The notes beneath the pieces were generated by a model. That model ran no database searches. It had not been told where the DNA came from and was given only the letters and a program-made list of their open reading frames with translations. Positions 1 to 13,380 of a stretch of DNA of 64,000 bases are shown in pieces. A program made the position numbers and the translations under genes. Source of the DNA: Gordius sp. MW1 (lineage: Eukaryota > Nematomorpha > Gordioida > Gordea > Gordiidae); contig OZ038529.1 in the NCBI GenBank assembly GCA_964036665.1, forward strand, positions 21,710,060 to 21,774,059, in the 5' to 3' direction. Positions within the stretch are counted from its first letter, which is position 1. The number at the start of each line of letters is the position of its first letter.

Positions 1-3000
1 ACTTGTATCAATACGCCCGGTCGATTCACGTGCAAATGTTTGGATGGCTACATCGACAACTCCATTGATAATTTCGATACCAGTGGTCGACTCTGCAATG
101 CCCCAGGTATCTTTTCAAACCTCACTTTTCTAACTCTTTAAAATGACACATCTTACGATTGAATTAATATACCGAAGACAGACATTTCAGATTTGTCTAG
201 TTTTTGTAGCCATGTATTAAAACATTATAAAGATTAATTTTACCAAGGTTAACACGTGCTAGGTTATGATGGGTAATAATATTTTTTGGGCAAATAGGTT
301 GTAGTTACTTTTTTAAATCTAATTGTTATTCGCATTTCACTCGCACTAAAATAATATGCTTAAACGTGCTATCAAAATTCACACGATTTTTCATGAATTT
401 TACCTTAGTATTTTGCGTTTTTTTAAGTTTCTATATATTTGACACGATTTCTGTAGTGTCCGATTGTTCGGAAGAGCACTGTAGTTACCACGGTACCTGT
501 CGGGTGGATGCCCAGCAAAATAAGAGGGTATGCGATTGCGAACGTTGGTGGGTGGGTCGACAGTGCCAACACAGCGGCAAATTGATCGCCATTATCAGTG
601 GATTCGTTTTGTGCCTAGCTCTGTTATTGTGCTGCCTGCTCCCGCTTTGGTTTTGCTTCCAGCGCAGGAGAACTCGACGCCAAACGGAAAATATGCGTTG
701 GGCTTACGATACGATGAGCAAAGATACCTTCGGTGGCATGTCTTCAAATAGCGTATGCTAATTTAATAAATATCCATGATCTTCCTTTATAAGTTAGTCC
801 AATACATGTCGCAGTAACAGCTATATTGCATGAATTGAAAGCTTTAGATCGATACAACAATTTGTATGATAGAGTTAATTTTTTTCTCTTATGATTTGGT
901 TATTTTTTAGTCTATGTGTTTTAATTATGCTTTATTTAGTAATACCTTCTCAGTTGAGAACTAAATATAATTTGTATATGAATTTATAATTAAGAGAATT
1001 AATTACTTGGCGTTACCGATATTTATCAAATTTTAGCCTTTTATTTGCAGGAGCAATTTGTAAAATAAAAAATTGTAAATCTTAGGCTTTTTATACGCCT
1101 CAATTTTATGCTTTTGCGTTAAGCATCATAATCATGATTAAATTTTATTTAAAGCAAAAGATCTTAACAATTTTATTGTTATCATTTTTACACAAATGAT
1201 TTTTGTAATAGGACAAAGATACGACAGACTCAACCAGAATCATTCCCTCCTTGATAATACCGCGAGCACGGCTCTCTGAAGCGGCCAGGTCTCAAATATC
1301 TTCAAAATTGAAAGATGACACCTTTGACGATATATTACCAACCTCTTGGGATGATTCTTTCATGCACATCCCTCGTCCAATCGTGGCTGAAAAGGTTGAT
1401 TTTTTTTAAATTACATTGTATTTATAATATAAAATGAAATTGAATTTTGGTTTAACTTTTTGGTTTTATCGTTTACTTTCTATTAAATGCGAAGCAGAAT
1501 TATCATCCTCAAGCGCTCGCATTAGTGCACGAGAGCGATAGTCGGAGTGATAGGAGCGATACCCAGCTAATAAATGAAGGATCGTTAAAAGGATTTCCCA
1601 AGGTATATTTATTGCGACTATACAAAATAATATTGTTACTCATACCATATATTATAAAAACACAAACTCAGGAAAATAAGTCTAAAAACTGTTGCTTGCG
1701 GTCTGTTACTCTCAAAAATTTAATAGTTATTTTAATAAAAAACTATGTTAATTTTTTTAGCTAGCTTGATCAGCTGTCTTTCAAATTTGTTAATATTTAT
1801 TCAAATCATTATGTCGCCACATGCTAGAATTTTTCAAATAATTTGTAGCATTTGGTATCCTATCTATATTATGGTAAATTATTTGCAGTCGCCGCCCATC
1901 ATTGAATCATCCAGGGAAGCTCAAGTTAAAAGAGCGAGGGATAAAATAGGTAATTACTTAGTCAATAATAAATCATTTTTATTTATTTTGTCGTTTAAAC
2001 TATAAATTTTAGTCGCAATTTTTCCGATACCCTTTTCTTGTAATATGTTTTTTATTTTATTCATTCCTATTAACCAAAAGAGGTCTCTAAATTGATTGTC
2101 AGAGTTCCAAACTTGCAAAATTAAATATATAAACGTCCGTTAAAATCTTGTTATAGGACCATTTAAGTTTTCTTAAATGTGTAAGACTTGAGCTTTACTA
2201 TTGCATAATTAACATATATACCGCATCGATATCGCTCTAACTAAAACCAATCATTTTAAAACTAGCTTCTGCTTCAGAATTTTATCGAGGGACTCGTCAT
2301 TTCGATGAACGGGACAATTTGAGGTCTTCCTATGGGAAACAGAACAGGAATGCCAACAATAGCAATAGCGCGGCTAGCAACGATAATTACAGCAAGAGCA
2401 GCACCAGATTTGGTGAGGCCCAAAGAGGTCCCCCAACCGTTAATTCCTCATGCACGCACAGTCATGCCAAGGAGGAACCCACGACGGAAATAACGGAAGA
2501 AACTACAACTACTGTTGAAGAATGGACCAAGCGTTATAGAAAATCCACAGCTGGTGGTCCATCTAGTGCAGCCAAAAAAATGGCAACCTCGACCCAAACG
2601 GATAAACAGGGAAAAGCGAAAGCACCTCAAGTAGCCCAAAGTGTAGTTGGGGGTAATAAGGGTAAAGGAGGCATAGGTTTATCTTCTGAATCAACCTCTT
2701 CTTCGGATTATTCTTACTACGAGTATAAGGGCTGTGGCGATTCTGACCAAGAATTCTATTCTAACAAAGATGGGAATCAAAAAGGCACCAAAGATCAAGT
2801 TGAGGGTAAGAGTGGTGATAGGAACGTGGCTATAGATTATTATCAAGAAGGTAGTCGAGATCGGTCTGGCCTCAATAGTAGCAACGCCAAAGAAATGACG
2901 GCAAACGCTGGAAAACTAGGTCCGCGGTTCAAACGCAATAACAGTGCCATGAGTATCAACGGGGGTGGGGCTAGTCACAGCGCCGTCTCAAAGTACTACA

Positions 3001-5456
3001 GAAATCACAAAGTTCACGCATCTTCTAATTCTGCCTCATCTATCAATAATAATTCGGTCAAAACACAAAATGCGACGTCAAGCTCTGGTATCAAAACTAA
3101 TATAGGGCATATGAAAAATTTTCCTAAACGCCTGAGTTCTTCAGCATCTGATGTATCTACGGCTTCGTCCATTACCACTCAAGCTAAAAACCGTAACAGG
3201 GGGGAAGAGATAAAGGCTAAAAGTAAATTTTGTACGATTGTTTTTGATCGGAGCATAAAATTATTTTATACTTAAAAAAACTTCTTTTATATAGGTGATG
3301 ATGAAATGTTATTGAATTTGAATGAAAACACCGACGAACTAATGTTGCAAGATTGTCGAAAAGCGCGAAGCATCCCAAATTTGGATGTCAATGACAGAAT
3401 TGGTAACAATGAGGAATCGCTACAAAAACGATACTATTTTGGTAATCAAATTAAATTTTTCAAAAATATATATCACACGTAAAGATAAAAACAGGTTACA
3501 AGATTGCGGATTTGCATGGGCGTAGCCAGGTTTTGAATTAAGGGGGGGGGGGGGGGGGCAAATCGCTTAAAAGTTCAATTAGATGGGGGAAAAACATAAA
3601 ATTTTTAAAGTTTTTGCATTGGAAATTTTTTTTTAGCGGAGCGCAGCCGCCCTCCTCTCCCCCCCCCCGGCTACGCCCATACGGATTTGCAAAATTGGCC
3701 ATTTATGGACAAGGAAAATAAATTTTATACCATTTTTTTATTTACTTCTAAATAACGTTTAGATGGGCTTATAAAAGTTTGTGCTTCTGCATCAGTACTT
3801 AATAAAAAATAGTATAACCATATCATCATACTAAATATCATTGATAATGATTATTCTTGATGGCTTATCGTAAACAAATAGCTCGAAAAAATTCGGAATA
3901 TGATAGAGAAGAAGTAGCAAGTTTATCCGAAGTTAGAGAAAACTATCAAACGTCTTGTCGTGGGATGGAAAACACCTTGGAAAATGAGGACAATTTCGAG
4001 ATTGAGGGAGATGTCATGAGTGATATTCTTTTCAAAAACATCCCAATAATAGGACAAGACGCTATGGTAAAACCCGAAAAGAACACTTTGCTTCCATTTA
4101 TAATTTCTAAACAAGATATCAACTAATTCTTAAAATCTAGTAATTGTTATTATTAGTGTTGTAAGAACGGCTGGTTATTGTTTGGTCGACCTTTGATTTT
4201 AGTCGACTACCATAGGTTTTTGGTCTAGTTTTCTTAATCGACCAAACAAAACCCAGCCGTTTTTGCAACACTAATAGTTCCTAATTATAACATTTGCTGT
4301 CTTATGTGAGACTCACAATTAAAAAATATTTACTCTAAAGTTTAATTTTTTTAACTACATCGAATTGAAAACCAGGAATGCACGGGTGGTAACGGGGAAA
4401 ATGGGAGTAACAAGAAGAGCAAGAAAAAGATGAATCAAATGAGTAAGATAGCTGCCGAAGCGAGTCACGTTTGCAAGGCATGGCAGAGGAGTGGAAGGCT
4501 GAAACAGATTGTCTCTAATTCGGGGGAAGGCACTTGGTCATCCAAGGGTAATGTCAAAAAAATAATATTCCTATAACGTTTTTTATTTATATATGTTGCT
4601 AAATTTTACTTTAATTTAACTGGTTTGTCATATTTTTTAAATGACAAATTGAAAATAAAACCATGGGCGTAGCCAGGGGGTGAGAGGAAGGGGCAGCTGC
4701 CCCTCTTTTAAATCCAAAAAATCTGAGAAATTTTATAATAAAAAATGTTATTTTGCCGCTCCCTAAATCATTATTGCCTCCCTCTAATTCCAAACCTGGC
4801 TACGTCCATGAACAAGCCTTATGATTAATTAAAATGTGTTTATTTGTTATAGATCGTGATCTGCAAAATTACTATATGTTGAAATAGTGCGGTGTATTCA
4901 CCATTTGGCCCCAAGTTTAAAATAATCATTTTATAATCTAATTAGTAACTCGCATAAGGACCATTTAATGTTGTTTATAAAGTAATTCTTTCGTAAAAAG
5001 TAGTAATTAATTTATAAATTAAATGCACTTGCAATTTGAAATTGTCAGAATTCATCAAACAACTTCAAAATATTATAAATAAATTTTTATTTGCAGGAAA
5101 TTATCCCGAAGAAGTGGCGAGCTATTCCGAGGCCGAGGGGACGGTTAGAGATAGGAAATATGGTAGGCATAATTTCCCACTGGATTTTTAATTTCTGAAA
5201 ATATTTGCTACACATTTTTAAATTATTTTTAGTGAGACAGCAGCACACATCAAAATCAGGCCATAACACTAACAAAGCTCAATCAACAGATCCTAGGACC
5301 TTATACAACATGGTATGTAGATGTACATTATAAAAATTGGAAAAAAATTAATTTATTTTGATATATAATTTTTATAAATATGTCTTTGATATTTAGCATT
5401 ATCCAAATCAGCATTCAAACATAGGGTATGAAAGCGAAGACAATTTTAAAATATAA
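1..5456 (+). CDS. MUA-3-like transmembrane EGF protein, C-terminal part (5' end outside window)
   Basis: I join exons 1-106, 457-749, 1212-1394, 1498-1602, 1889-1949, 2278-3222, 3295-3441, 3882-4066, 4376-4547, 5097-5162, 5233-5312 and 5397-5456. All have GT-AG borders and the phase fits at every junction, giving 800 codons to a TAA at 5454. The order is: the end of a calcium-type EGF repeat (TCINTPGRFTCKC), a second EGF repeat with six cysteines (DCSEEHC to VGRQC), one membrane helix (about nt 578-655) and a basic stop-transfer stretch (RRRTRR). A long Ser/Asn/Lys-rich cytoplasmic tail follows. EGF plus helix plus low-complexity tail resembles nematode MUA-3/MUP-4, apical receptors that tie epidermis to cuticle through intermediate filaments; that identity is inferred. 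Two tail exons share an EEVASxSE motif. Reading through the donor at 750 would stop at 761, giving a short-tail form. Another EGF membrane protein is possible. Confidence 0.72.
3515..3680. mobile_element. MITE CATGGGCGTAGCCA family, copy 1
   Basis: Both inverted ends present (CATGGGCGTAGCCAGG and GGCTACGCCCAT), with an 18-base G run inside. Lies in the intron 3442-3881 of the MUA-3-like gene. Confidence 0.85.
4153..4274. mobile_element. MITE with TTAGTGTTG ends and TA duplication
   Basis: The left end TTAGTGTTGTAAGAACGGCT is mirrored by AGCCGTTTTTGCAACACTAA on the right, flanked by TA on both sides (4151-4152 and 4275-4276). The TA duplication suggests Tc1/mariner-type mobilisation. Lies in intron 4067-4375 of the MUA-3-like gene; a relative is at 43419-43807. 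Confidence 0.8.
4662..4810. mobile_element. CATGGGCGTAGCCA MITE, copy 2
   Basis: Complete, right end ...GGCTACGTCCATG, with a GGGGCAGCTGCCCC palindrome. In intron 4548-5096 of the MUA-3-like gene. Confidence 0.85.
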
Positions 5457-6223
5457 ATATGGAAAGCTGCTAGCAAATAAATTTCGCTTAGATTTTCCCG
5501 GTGGATCTGTATCGACCTTGTGTAAATACCGATCGAAAAGCCAAAAACAAACAAAAAGCATTTATCTCCCCTTGTATATAGTAGTCTCGGTGCTAATCCA
5601 TACAAATTTTTACCCCGACTTTCACTTATTTTGAGTCCAATTTTATACTTTCTTATATTTTTTATGCGACTTTATATTGCTTTTATAGTTTAATATTTGG
5701 CTGTAAATTGAGCTGTTAGCCTTATTTCTTTATATCGCGTAAACTACTACAGTATATTATTATATTAATTATACAAGCATTTTTACCTTATTCTTATAAC
5801 CATTCTCCATTAGGTATTACCGCACCTTTATCGAACGATATAATAAACTAATTTATACATCAAATTTACAAGGCGGTTAAACAATTATCTGAGGTTTGAA
5901 TAGCGGTTGAAATAAGATGATTTATTGATATAACCACTAAATAAATATTACACAAGACGATTGATTGACAGTCGAGATAAGTAGTACGAAATGACTTTCT
6001 TTTAAAAATAAATATAAAAACTTATTTGTAATAAATAGAAATTATGTGGTTTATATTGAACGCGAACCGTGGAGGAGACATATTTAGTTATTATAATGCT
6101 TTAAATAAAATGGAAATTTAATGACTAAATTCGCAAACTGAGCAATAGGAGTTTTGCATATTCATCTTTCTTCAGGTGTATCTTGATGCCGAATAAAATG
6201 TGAGCTCTTTTTGAAAAGGTGAG
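5457..6223. other. Tail-to-tail intergenic gap
   Basis: This 767-bp space separates the 3' ends of the MUA-3-like gene (+) and BCAS3 (-). It must hold both 3' UTRs. AATAAA for the plus gene occurs at 5476-5481 and again near 5840. TTTATT at 5921-5926 would be an AATAAA for BCAS3. Open frames here (for example 5428-5634) overlap the real last exon out of frame and look accidental. Confidence 0.6.
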
Positions 6224-9200
6224 CTATCCAATTTGGTCGTCAGTGGCTTCGGCTAATATATTTTCCAAGGGAATAGTCGATTTTGAGTTTACCGATAAAG
6301 ATGGACTTTCCCTAAGATTAGATATTACCTCTGGATCACTAACCCCTACAAATATAATATCAAGTTTTTAGGAGAATTACGTAACAAAATTAATTTTTAC
6401 CGTAATTATCGTTTAAAACATAATAAAATAAGCTTTTAGGGCATGGGCGTAGCCAGCATTTGAAATAGAGGGGGGCAATAATGATTTAGGGAGGGGCAAA
6501 ATGTTATTTTTTAAATTTCAATGAATTTTTACAAATTTTTGGATTTAGAGGGGGCAGCTGCCCCCACTCCTTGGCTGCGCCTATGCCTTAGGGGTTATAC
6601 TTCAGCTTATTTTGGGGATTAAAATTAAAAACATGCGTCACAAAGTTTAAGGTTTTAAATAAATAACATTAACATCTAATAACAATTTCAAATACAATAT
6701 AACAAGGTCCATAAATAAAATAAATTTTGCATTGAAACCAAACAAACATCCAAGAAGGAGTAAAAAGAGGAAAGCAGGGCAAAAAATGAATTGCAAAATT
6801 AAATTTACTAAGATTTTAAAAGTGAGCTTTTATGTGTCTACCCTAAAATGACCAAATTTATCTTTTTAACCAGTTCGAAATTAGATCTGGTCTCCCATAA
6901 CAAGGCATATGTTGGAAACTTACTGGCTTTGGCCTTGGCCGCATTAATTTTTGCAGGCTCACTCAACAGGTTTGTATTGATGGCTTGAAGAATATCATCG
7001 GTCAGCGACTGATTAATATCTGGCTTCGTTAAGTTGTCAACGTCGCTGTTGTCGGTAAAGGCTTGTAAAACTAATAATTCCGAATTATCACGGCTTTTAA
7101 CGGGCGCTGGCTTCTTTAAAGCTTGACTCGTGTCTTCATCACAAAACGTCAACAAATCGAACGGTTCGTCAGTTTTGCCAGAATTTCGAAATTCGGGGCA
7201 AACCTTAACTTTGTTCGGGAGTTCGCAGCTCGTGTCGCCTTTAATTTTGGCTGCGGACAAGAGGGCAGGCGACTGAGCTTGCAAAATAGTGGTGTGACAA
7301 TGCGGTTGAAAGGTTTTGAAAGCGAACTGAGGTCCCATCCAAATTCTACGATGCGGACCAGCATACGTTCGAACCTCTACCTCGGACATCCACTGCGAGG
7401 CATCATCCATAAAGCTTTCCTTTTTAACTGCGTCTTCATCTTTTAAAAAACGGCTTTCGTTTGAGGTTCTATCCTCGTTACGGCTGGTTGGGATTGGTGT
7501 GGACCATTTGCTTAAAAATGACGACACCCCGACGTTCGATTTAACGCTAGGTCGAGGGACCTGCTGACTGCCTTGAGCTGAGCCAGCTGGCGGAGTTGAT
7601 TTTATTAACCGACGACTGTCTTTAGATCGCAATTTTGCCGCCACGTCAAAATCGGCCTCCACTATTATCATATCTCGGTCAGTATCGATAAAGGTATCCC
7701 GATTTAAGTTGCCACCGTGGGAGGCATCATGGGCTGGCATGTGATCGGTATTTACAGACCATTCCCGTTTAAGGTTTAGTTTTAGATGCGACGCTAAGGT
7801 AGCTTCTTTACGCGATTTGAGGTTCGACGATGAAGTAGTAGACACCGAAGGCTCGCGGTTTAGCATGCTTTGTAATAGGGAACAAGTTGATAAGGGTTGA
7901 ACCAAACCCAAGATTCCTTCGCTAGACTGATTGTTGACTTTCGGTGTGTGGTTAGGCGTGGAAAGATTAGATAATGCTGGGGGCGGCTCTATGTCTAAAA
8001 CGTATTCGGACAAGGTTAATGCATGCGCGTCGAAAACGTATAACGAGTTACTCATCGGGGAATGAGATGTGGAATCGCTGTTGCCACTCAATTTTGCAAC
8101 TGAGGATGGGACCACCATTTTGGGTCGACGGCTACTACAAAGTGGTGAGCAACGAAGCGTTAACAAATTTTGGTCGGGCCCGTAAATTAGGTACTCCTTC
8201 AAACCTTTCAAATCCAAATCTTGCGTGCCCAAGAGGTTCGTTTGGTCGGGGGTCGGTAGTTGGCGACGGCCTGGTTCCTCAAATTCGCAAGCATCAAGCC
8301 CCATCCACTCTACGTCTCCATCGTTTAACATAGAAGATGTGGTGGTATCTTCTTTAATGCTGTCACCGTAACTATAATCATCCGAACGTCCAGTAAAGTC
8401 GGGTATCGCGTCTCGAGGAGAAGGTACAATCTCGCGCCCATCTCTTCCGTAGTAATAGATGGACGGAGCGAACACGGCTGATACATCACGCTTGTCAGCA
8501 GGGTTCATTTTTAGGGCGCTCAAGCCAAAATCGACACCGGCACGGGTCAATTCTGCTAAGCCCCGGGTTTGTGAGCAGATTGGAGTGTTGGTATTAGTGC
8601 ACGTAGAGTGGGGGGTTTGTTGTGTGATAAAATCGAAACGCGAACCAAATGAACCTTTAACCGGATTAGCCAAGTTATTTGGACTTTGGTAGGATTTCAA
8701 CCGTTCTAAAGCCTGGATCTTGTGAGGCAAAGAACCGGCCATCCGAGATATGGGAACGGCCATCACCGCTTTGTAAAGCCTCGAAGAACGATTCAAGCGC
8801 TTTTGGGATGAAGCGTTTTGTTCCTTGGATCGCAAAGCACTGATGTTCAAGGGAACGCTGTCCAACCCTGCAGATCTTATGAAATCGCCGGCGCACTCGT
8901 TAAATACTTTAGGTCGACCGTGCGTTTCGAATTTAGCAACTCCCCCACCACCACCATAACTGTTGATGGCGAATAGATGGGTAGTGTCATTTTCGGTTGT
9001 GACCGAAAGCCACCGACTATCATCACTGAAATCAACCATTCTGAGTTCCTTACACGGACTTAGGCCCCTGTGCAATCGGTACAAATGAACGACCCGAGTC
9101 AAGGTTGGGTCGTGACCGGCATGAGGCCCAATATAGTACAATTGAAACTCGCGACCTTTGTCACCTGCCACAAATAGGAGGGTGCTTTCGGGGTTAAATT

Positions 9201-11001
9201 GCATGTAAATTATGTTTTCGGGGTCCCCCACGTTGTATTTCAAGGTGTCGAAATGGCCCGTAATGCTATGAGACTCAACTTTAGGGCCGTTCACATCATA
9301 AGACGCTTGCTTTAAATTTAATGGAAGGTTATGAGAACTTAAGGCAATCGATCCTCCGACACCTTTAAAATGACAAACCAAGCTCGACCTATTGAGCGGT
9401 AAGTGCGAGGGCACGTTCAAAAAGTTTTGTACCAGCTTGTGGGGAGACGATACGGAGACTCGCTTGGCAATTTGGCACATAACCAAAGGTCCGACCACGT
9501 TAGCGTTATGCCCTAGCTTGTTCGAGATCGCTCCACACTTTACACCAGAATCCGTGGGGCTACAACAAAAAACGGACCACTCTTCGAAGTCGGTAACCCC
9601 TTGAGTATCGTTATCAGCCTTACCATAAGTGACGTTAGTTGTATAATGAAAGCCCTGGTACGACGACAGTATATCGTCCAGATCTATTATTGTGATCACG
9701 TTACTCAAAGGACACTCGAGGAGGGCTCGCTGCTTTTCGGTGTTACTCGATGTTTTAACCGTATGCTCCGGCGCACTTTTGTCCGTTAGAACGCTGTCTA
9801 ACAGGCAACGAGATGAAGAGGCCAGCCCGTAAGCCGTTTCGCTCAGGTTGGTCAAGGCCCGGGATACCCCCTTAGCCGCTTTGTATATGGTAGAAGAGCA
9901 TTGCTGATCAATGGGTTGTGCGTTGCCGCACCCTAATAAGTAGCCGGAGCGAAGCCCTAAGGTATTTAAAGGATTAGAACCGCTCTCAAGCTGGGTATTT
10001 AAGTGCGTTTCGGTAAGGGCTACCCAACTACCGTGCTTTAACGCGAATGGGTTTGACTGTTGTTTAGAGCTGGTCAGCGTTTTTTGTATACTGTTGCCGC
10101 AATCGCAAGGGGCAGAGGTACCGATCATTTTATATGGCGACGTGGGTCTGTTATGCAACGTCAACATGGGCTGTAAAGTGAGGGCCGAAAATATTACTAA
10201 GCGATCGCAAAAACCGAAAATCACGAAACGTTCGTTAGAATCGACGGTTAATAGGGGAAGTTTGAAATTTAATCTAAAAATGGGTTGGGCCGTTGCTTGA
10301 GTCAGGGATAGGTAATCGATAATTTCACTAGTACCCATTGCCTTGAGCTGTTTGTTTTCTTTACAACAACTATGACAAAGGTTATCGGATCTGCCACGAC
10401 TTTCGCAAGCATAAACGACCACGCATATGGGCCTATATTGAGCAAAGGCATCTTCACATATTTTGTATTTTGCTTTAGCTGTAAGGCTTTTATATGGTAA
10501 ACAACTTTTGCCCCTACCATTTTCTCTTTGCATTGCAACGTTTGTAAGATTTTGAACAAAATTGACCATTGGATCAGTTAAAACGTGCACAAGTCTAACT
10601 TTAACTTCATTAAGTTTATGCTGATATTCATAGTTTGTGGTTGGAGAGGGAATATAATAGGTGTGCCTAAAATTGATTGGTTCATAACCACCAGCATATA
10701 AAACAGAGGGGTATGGAAAAAATATTTCTTGAATCCTCACACTTGCATCATTGTGTATGACATTTATAGTAAGGGCAGATATTGTAGATAAATTTCCACT
10801 TTTGTTGCGTAAGCTAGTACGTCGTTTTTGCAATTTTGAATTACCAGCTACATGTTTAGACCCAGAGGATATGTTTGAAGCATTGTGAGATTGAGTATAA
10901 ATAACCATATCAGATGTTGGTAGTTGAGCACAGTGATTTTCCACACAAGTCATAACCTTGTTTGAATTGCAGTAGGAGTTTCCATATGTTTCAGAAGACA
11001 T
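6224..11001 (-). CDS. BCAS3: BCAS3 (Rudhira) homologue, WD40 protein
   Basis: Exon 1 is 6842-11001, a single open stretch of 1386 codons. A short last exon at 6224-6338 adds 38 codons; phase 2 is matched across the 503-bp intron. BCAS3/Rudhira is a beta-propeller protein linked to cytoskeleton-directed cell migration and autophagy. Diagnostic stretches include GSWVALTE near residue 317, VHLYRLHRG and LFAINSYGG near 640-680 (last propeller blades), and VRTYAGPHRRIWMGPQFAFK near 1205-1230, the hallmark of the BCAS3 C-terminal domain. At 1424 aa it is much longer than the roughly 900-aa human protein, with low-complexity insertions between blocks. The first propeller part is hard to align, and the 5' 500 bp is more AT-rich than the rest, so upstream exons or a later start are possible. 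The intron carries a CATGGGCGTAGCCA MITE. Confidence 0.9.
6442..6585. mobile_element. CATGGGCGTAGCCA MITE, copy 3
   Basis: In the single BCAS3 intron; right end slightly altered (GGCTGCGCCTATG). Confidence 0.85.
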
Positions 11002-12620
11002 AATGTTTTATGAATTCACATTGCTCATGCTTTAAATTCCAATATATAAGAATAACCTAACATGTAAATAAACAATGAATAAACAAATATTAATATAATT
11101 TATAACAAAGGGAAGTCTTTGGTATTAATTTATTTTATGATTAAGTGATTTATAAACTCATAAATAATACTCGTGAAGATATTACTTCTATTTATGAATA
11201 CAAAATTAAAAACAATTTGTAATTATAAAGACAATGTAGGCATCAAGTAAAGTTATTAAAAGCCATTATTACAATGTATGTATGTATGTATGTATGTATA
11301 TATTAGATCAACGCTCTAACTTTTTCATGTTAATCTATAATTTAGCAAAACCAGCTGACCTAGCAGCTGACAATTTAGTCGTTCAAAATATAGCAAAATA
11401 AAAAGACTACTGAACGTTTTGTTCTTCTAATCTTCCTCTGCAGTCATATACATGGTATATAATATGTTTGACAAAAATTATAATAAAATTTTTAGAGCTG
11501 TAGAGACATGTTATGTTTATTTTAGTACGTTTATAATAGATTTAGAACCCTACCATTTCTTCTCTGAGTCGTATAAATTAGAGTTGCGCTTATCTGAGTT
11601 AAAAGATGGCAGCCAATGATCGTTTGTCTCTGAAAATTATAGAAAATAGCCATCAAACAAAAAATTTAGTATAATTGTCAAAATACTTTACAGATAAATT
11701 AAATAACAATTATACATGTAATTTTAAAAATTTATTACTCTCAATGTATGTTACTATTGTCGTATCCGGAGATACTCTTATATTTAAATTCCCCCAACCC
11801 CCCATGTCCTCTTATACAAAAGTTAAGGATTTCCCTTCACCAGATGTTTGAAATGTATAATTTTAATCGTACGTATAAAGTGTTCAGACTTTATTTGTAA
11901 AAGATCAAATAGACGCAGCCGCGATCGCTAGATAAAAGAAAGTTACACTCAACAACATTGAACTCCTAGAACTCTATACATGTCTCTTTTTTTCTATTTA
12001 ATTTCAGTACGTGTGTTATTTCCCCCCCCCCACGCGCTTATACCTATTTGTTATTTCTTCCCTATTGATCAACATGAACACGCATCATTGATTTTTATAC
12101 ACAACCTATTGTATCGAGAGTTGTGTGAATTTATTCATTCACAAAACAATTATAATTTTTTTTCTTCGATTTGTAGTTAGTATTTATAGGGTAGGGTATT
12201 AAACGGGTTAACCCAAAAGGGGGTATAATTTTGTTTATTGTAAGATTATCTATAAAATATGTATACTTTCATCTTAATTCAAAAGTAGATATTTTCATGG
12301 ACATCGGCTGCATTTAATAAATATTTTGTTATATGAATTGTAAACGCTCTAACATATGTGTACCTAAATGCATTAGTAATATATTAAAATATTGTGACAG
12401 AGCGGTTTTGCCAGTGATAACAGTATTTTAAAGAAACTCTGACAAATTCCTTAGAAAGACCAAATACTACGTTTATATGACCTATTAGGATTTAAATTAA
12501 CGAACAAAAGTTTCATCTAGAAAAATCATTCGATTTTTAAATAATATAGGAAATTAGGTTTTGTCCGGGATAATAAAATATTGCTATATTTGTTTTATTC
12601 AATATGCCATTAATTTAATG
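11002..12620. other. Intergenic, upstream of BCAS3
   Basis: AT-rich sequence with no coding frame I trust. It should hold the BCAS3 promoter and 5' UTR, but I see no clear core-promoter motif. A TATG/TGTA microsatellite lies at 11274-11300. Confidence 0.5.
11274..11300. repeat. (TATG)n microsatellite
   Basis: Six to seven tandem copies of the tetramer TATG, about 270 bp upstream of the BCAS3 start codon. Confidence 0.85.
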
Positions 12621-12639
12621 CTTATTTTTTAATAGTGGT

Positions 12640-13380
12640 TGAAAGAAGAGATCGCCAAATTTCGGGCTTAACAGGCAAATTTAATATTTCGGGCCGGGCA
12701 TTTCGGGCAGCTTTAATGTTTCGGGCGGGCCTGGGCGGACACCTAGAAGGGTTCGGGCGGGCAATGAGGTTAAAAATTGAACCAGGCCGGGTTCGGGCAT
12801 AAAATTCCAAACAAATCTGACCTCTGATGCCAATTACTATGCAGATGGTGGAAAAAGGAAATCGAAACAGGGCGTGGGGTAATTTGCCCCCCCCCCCCCT
12901 TTTTCACCTTCTTACACACCCGTGCGGGAGGGGGGGATTGGTTTGCCCTCCCCTTTTACCCTCTTCCCCTCCCTGGGGGCACCGGGCGGTAACCTCCCTC
13001 TGGGGTAGGGAGAGCGGAGATGGAAGGGACAAACCCCTCCCCCTGGTAAGAAAGAGGGTAAAAAAGGGGGGGGGGGGGAAACCCGCCGGGGGAGGAGGCA
13101 AATCCCCTCTCTGGGGGAGGAAATTGGAGATTAGGGCAAATAACCCCCCCCCCCCCCGGTCAGAAAGAGGGTAAAAAGGGGGGGGGGCCAAAAAAAAGGT
13201 GAAAAGGGGGGGGGAAGAAGGGGGACAAATTACCTCCCCCCCCCCCCCGGAGGGGGGAGAGGGTAAGAATAGAGGGGGTCACCCCTCTCTAGGGGAGGGG
13301 GAGGAGAGATGAAGGGGGGAAATAACCCCCCCCCCCCCCCCGGTGAGGAAGAGGATAAAAAATGGGGGTGTGGCAGATCA
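12640..13380. repeat. G/C-rich low-complexity block
   Basis: From 12655 to 12815 the sequence repeats TTCGGGC/GGGCCGGGC words. Similar words recur at about 53168-53262, 61811-61880 and 62056-62095, so this is a dispersed repeat. From 12880 to 13350 it becomes alternating G-runs and C-runs (up to 16) with short AAATTACC-like spacers in irregular tandem order. The frames here encode only Pro/Gly/Arg runs and are not genes. Confidence 0.7.

Noticed and set aside
7123-10559. Plus- and minus-strand frames of 60-119 codons within the BCAS3 exon
   Set aside because: Out-of-frame shadows of a strongly supported coding exon.
12827-13191. Overlapping frames of 95-115 codons on both strands
   Set aside because: They translate G/C runs into Pro/Gly/Arg repeats; low-complexity DNA, not genes.
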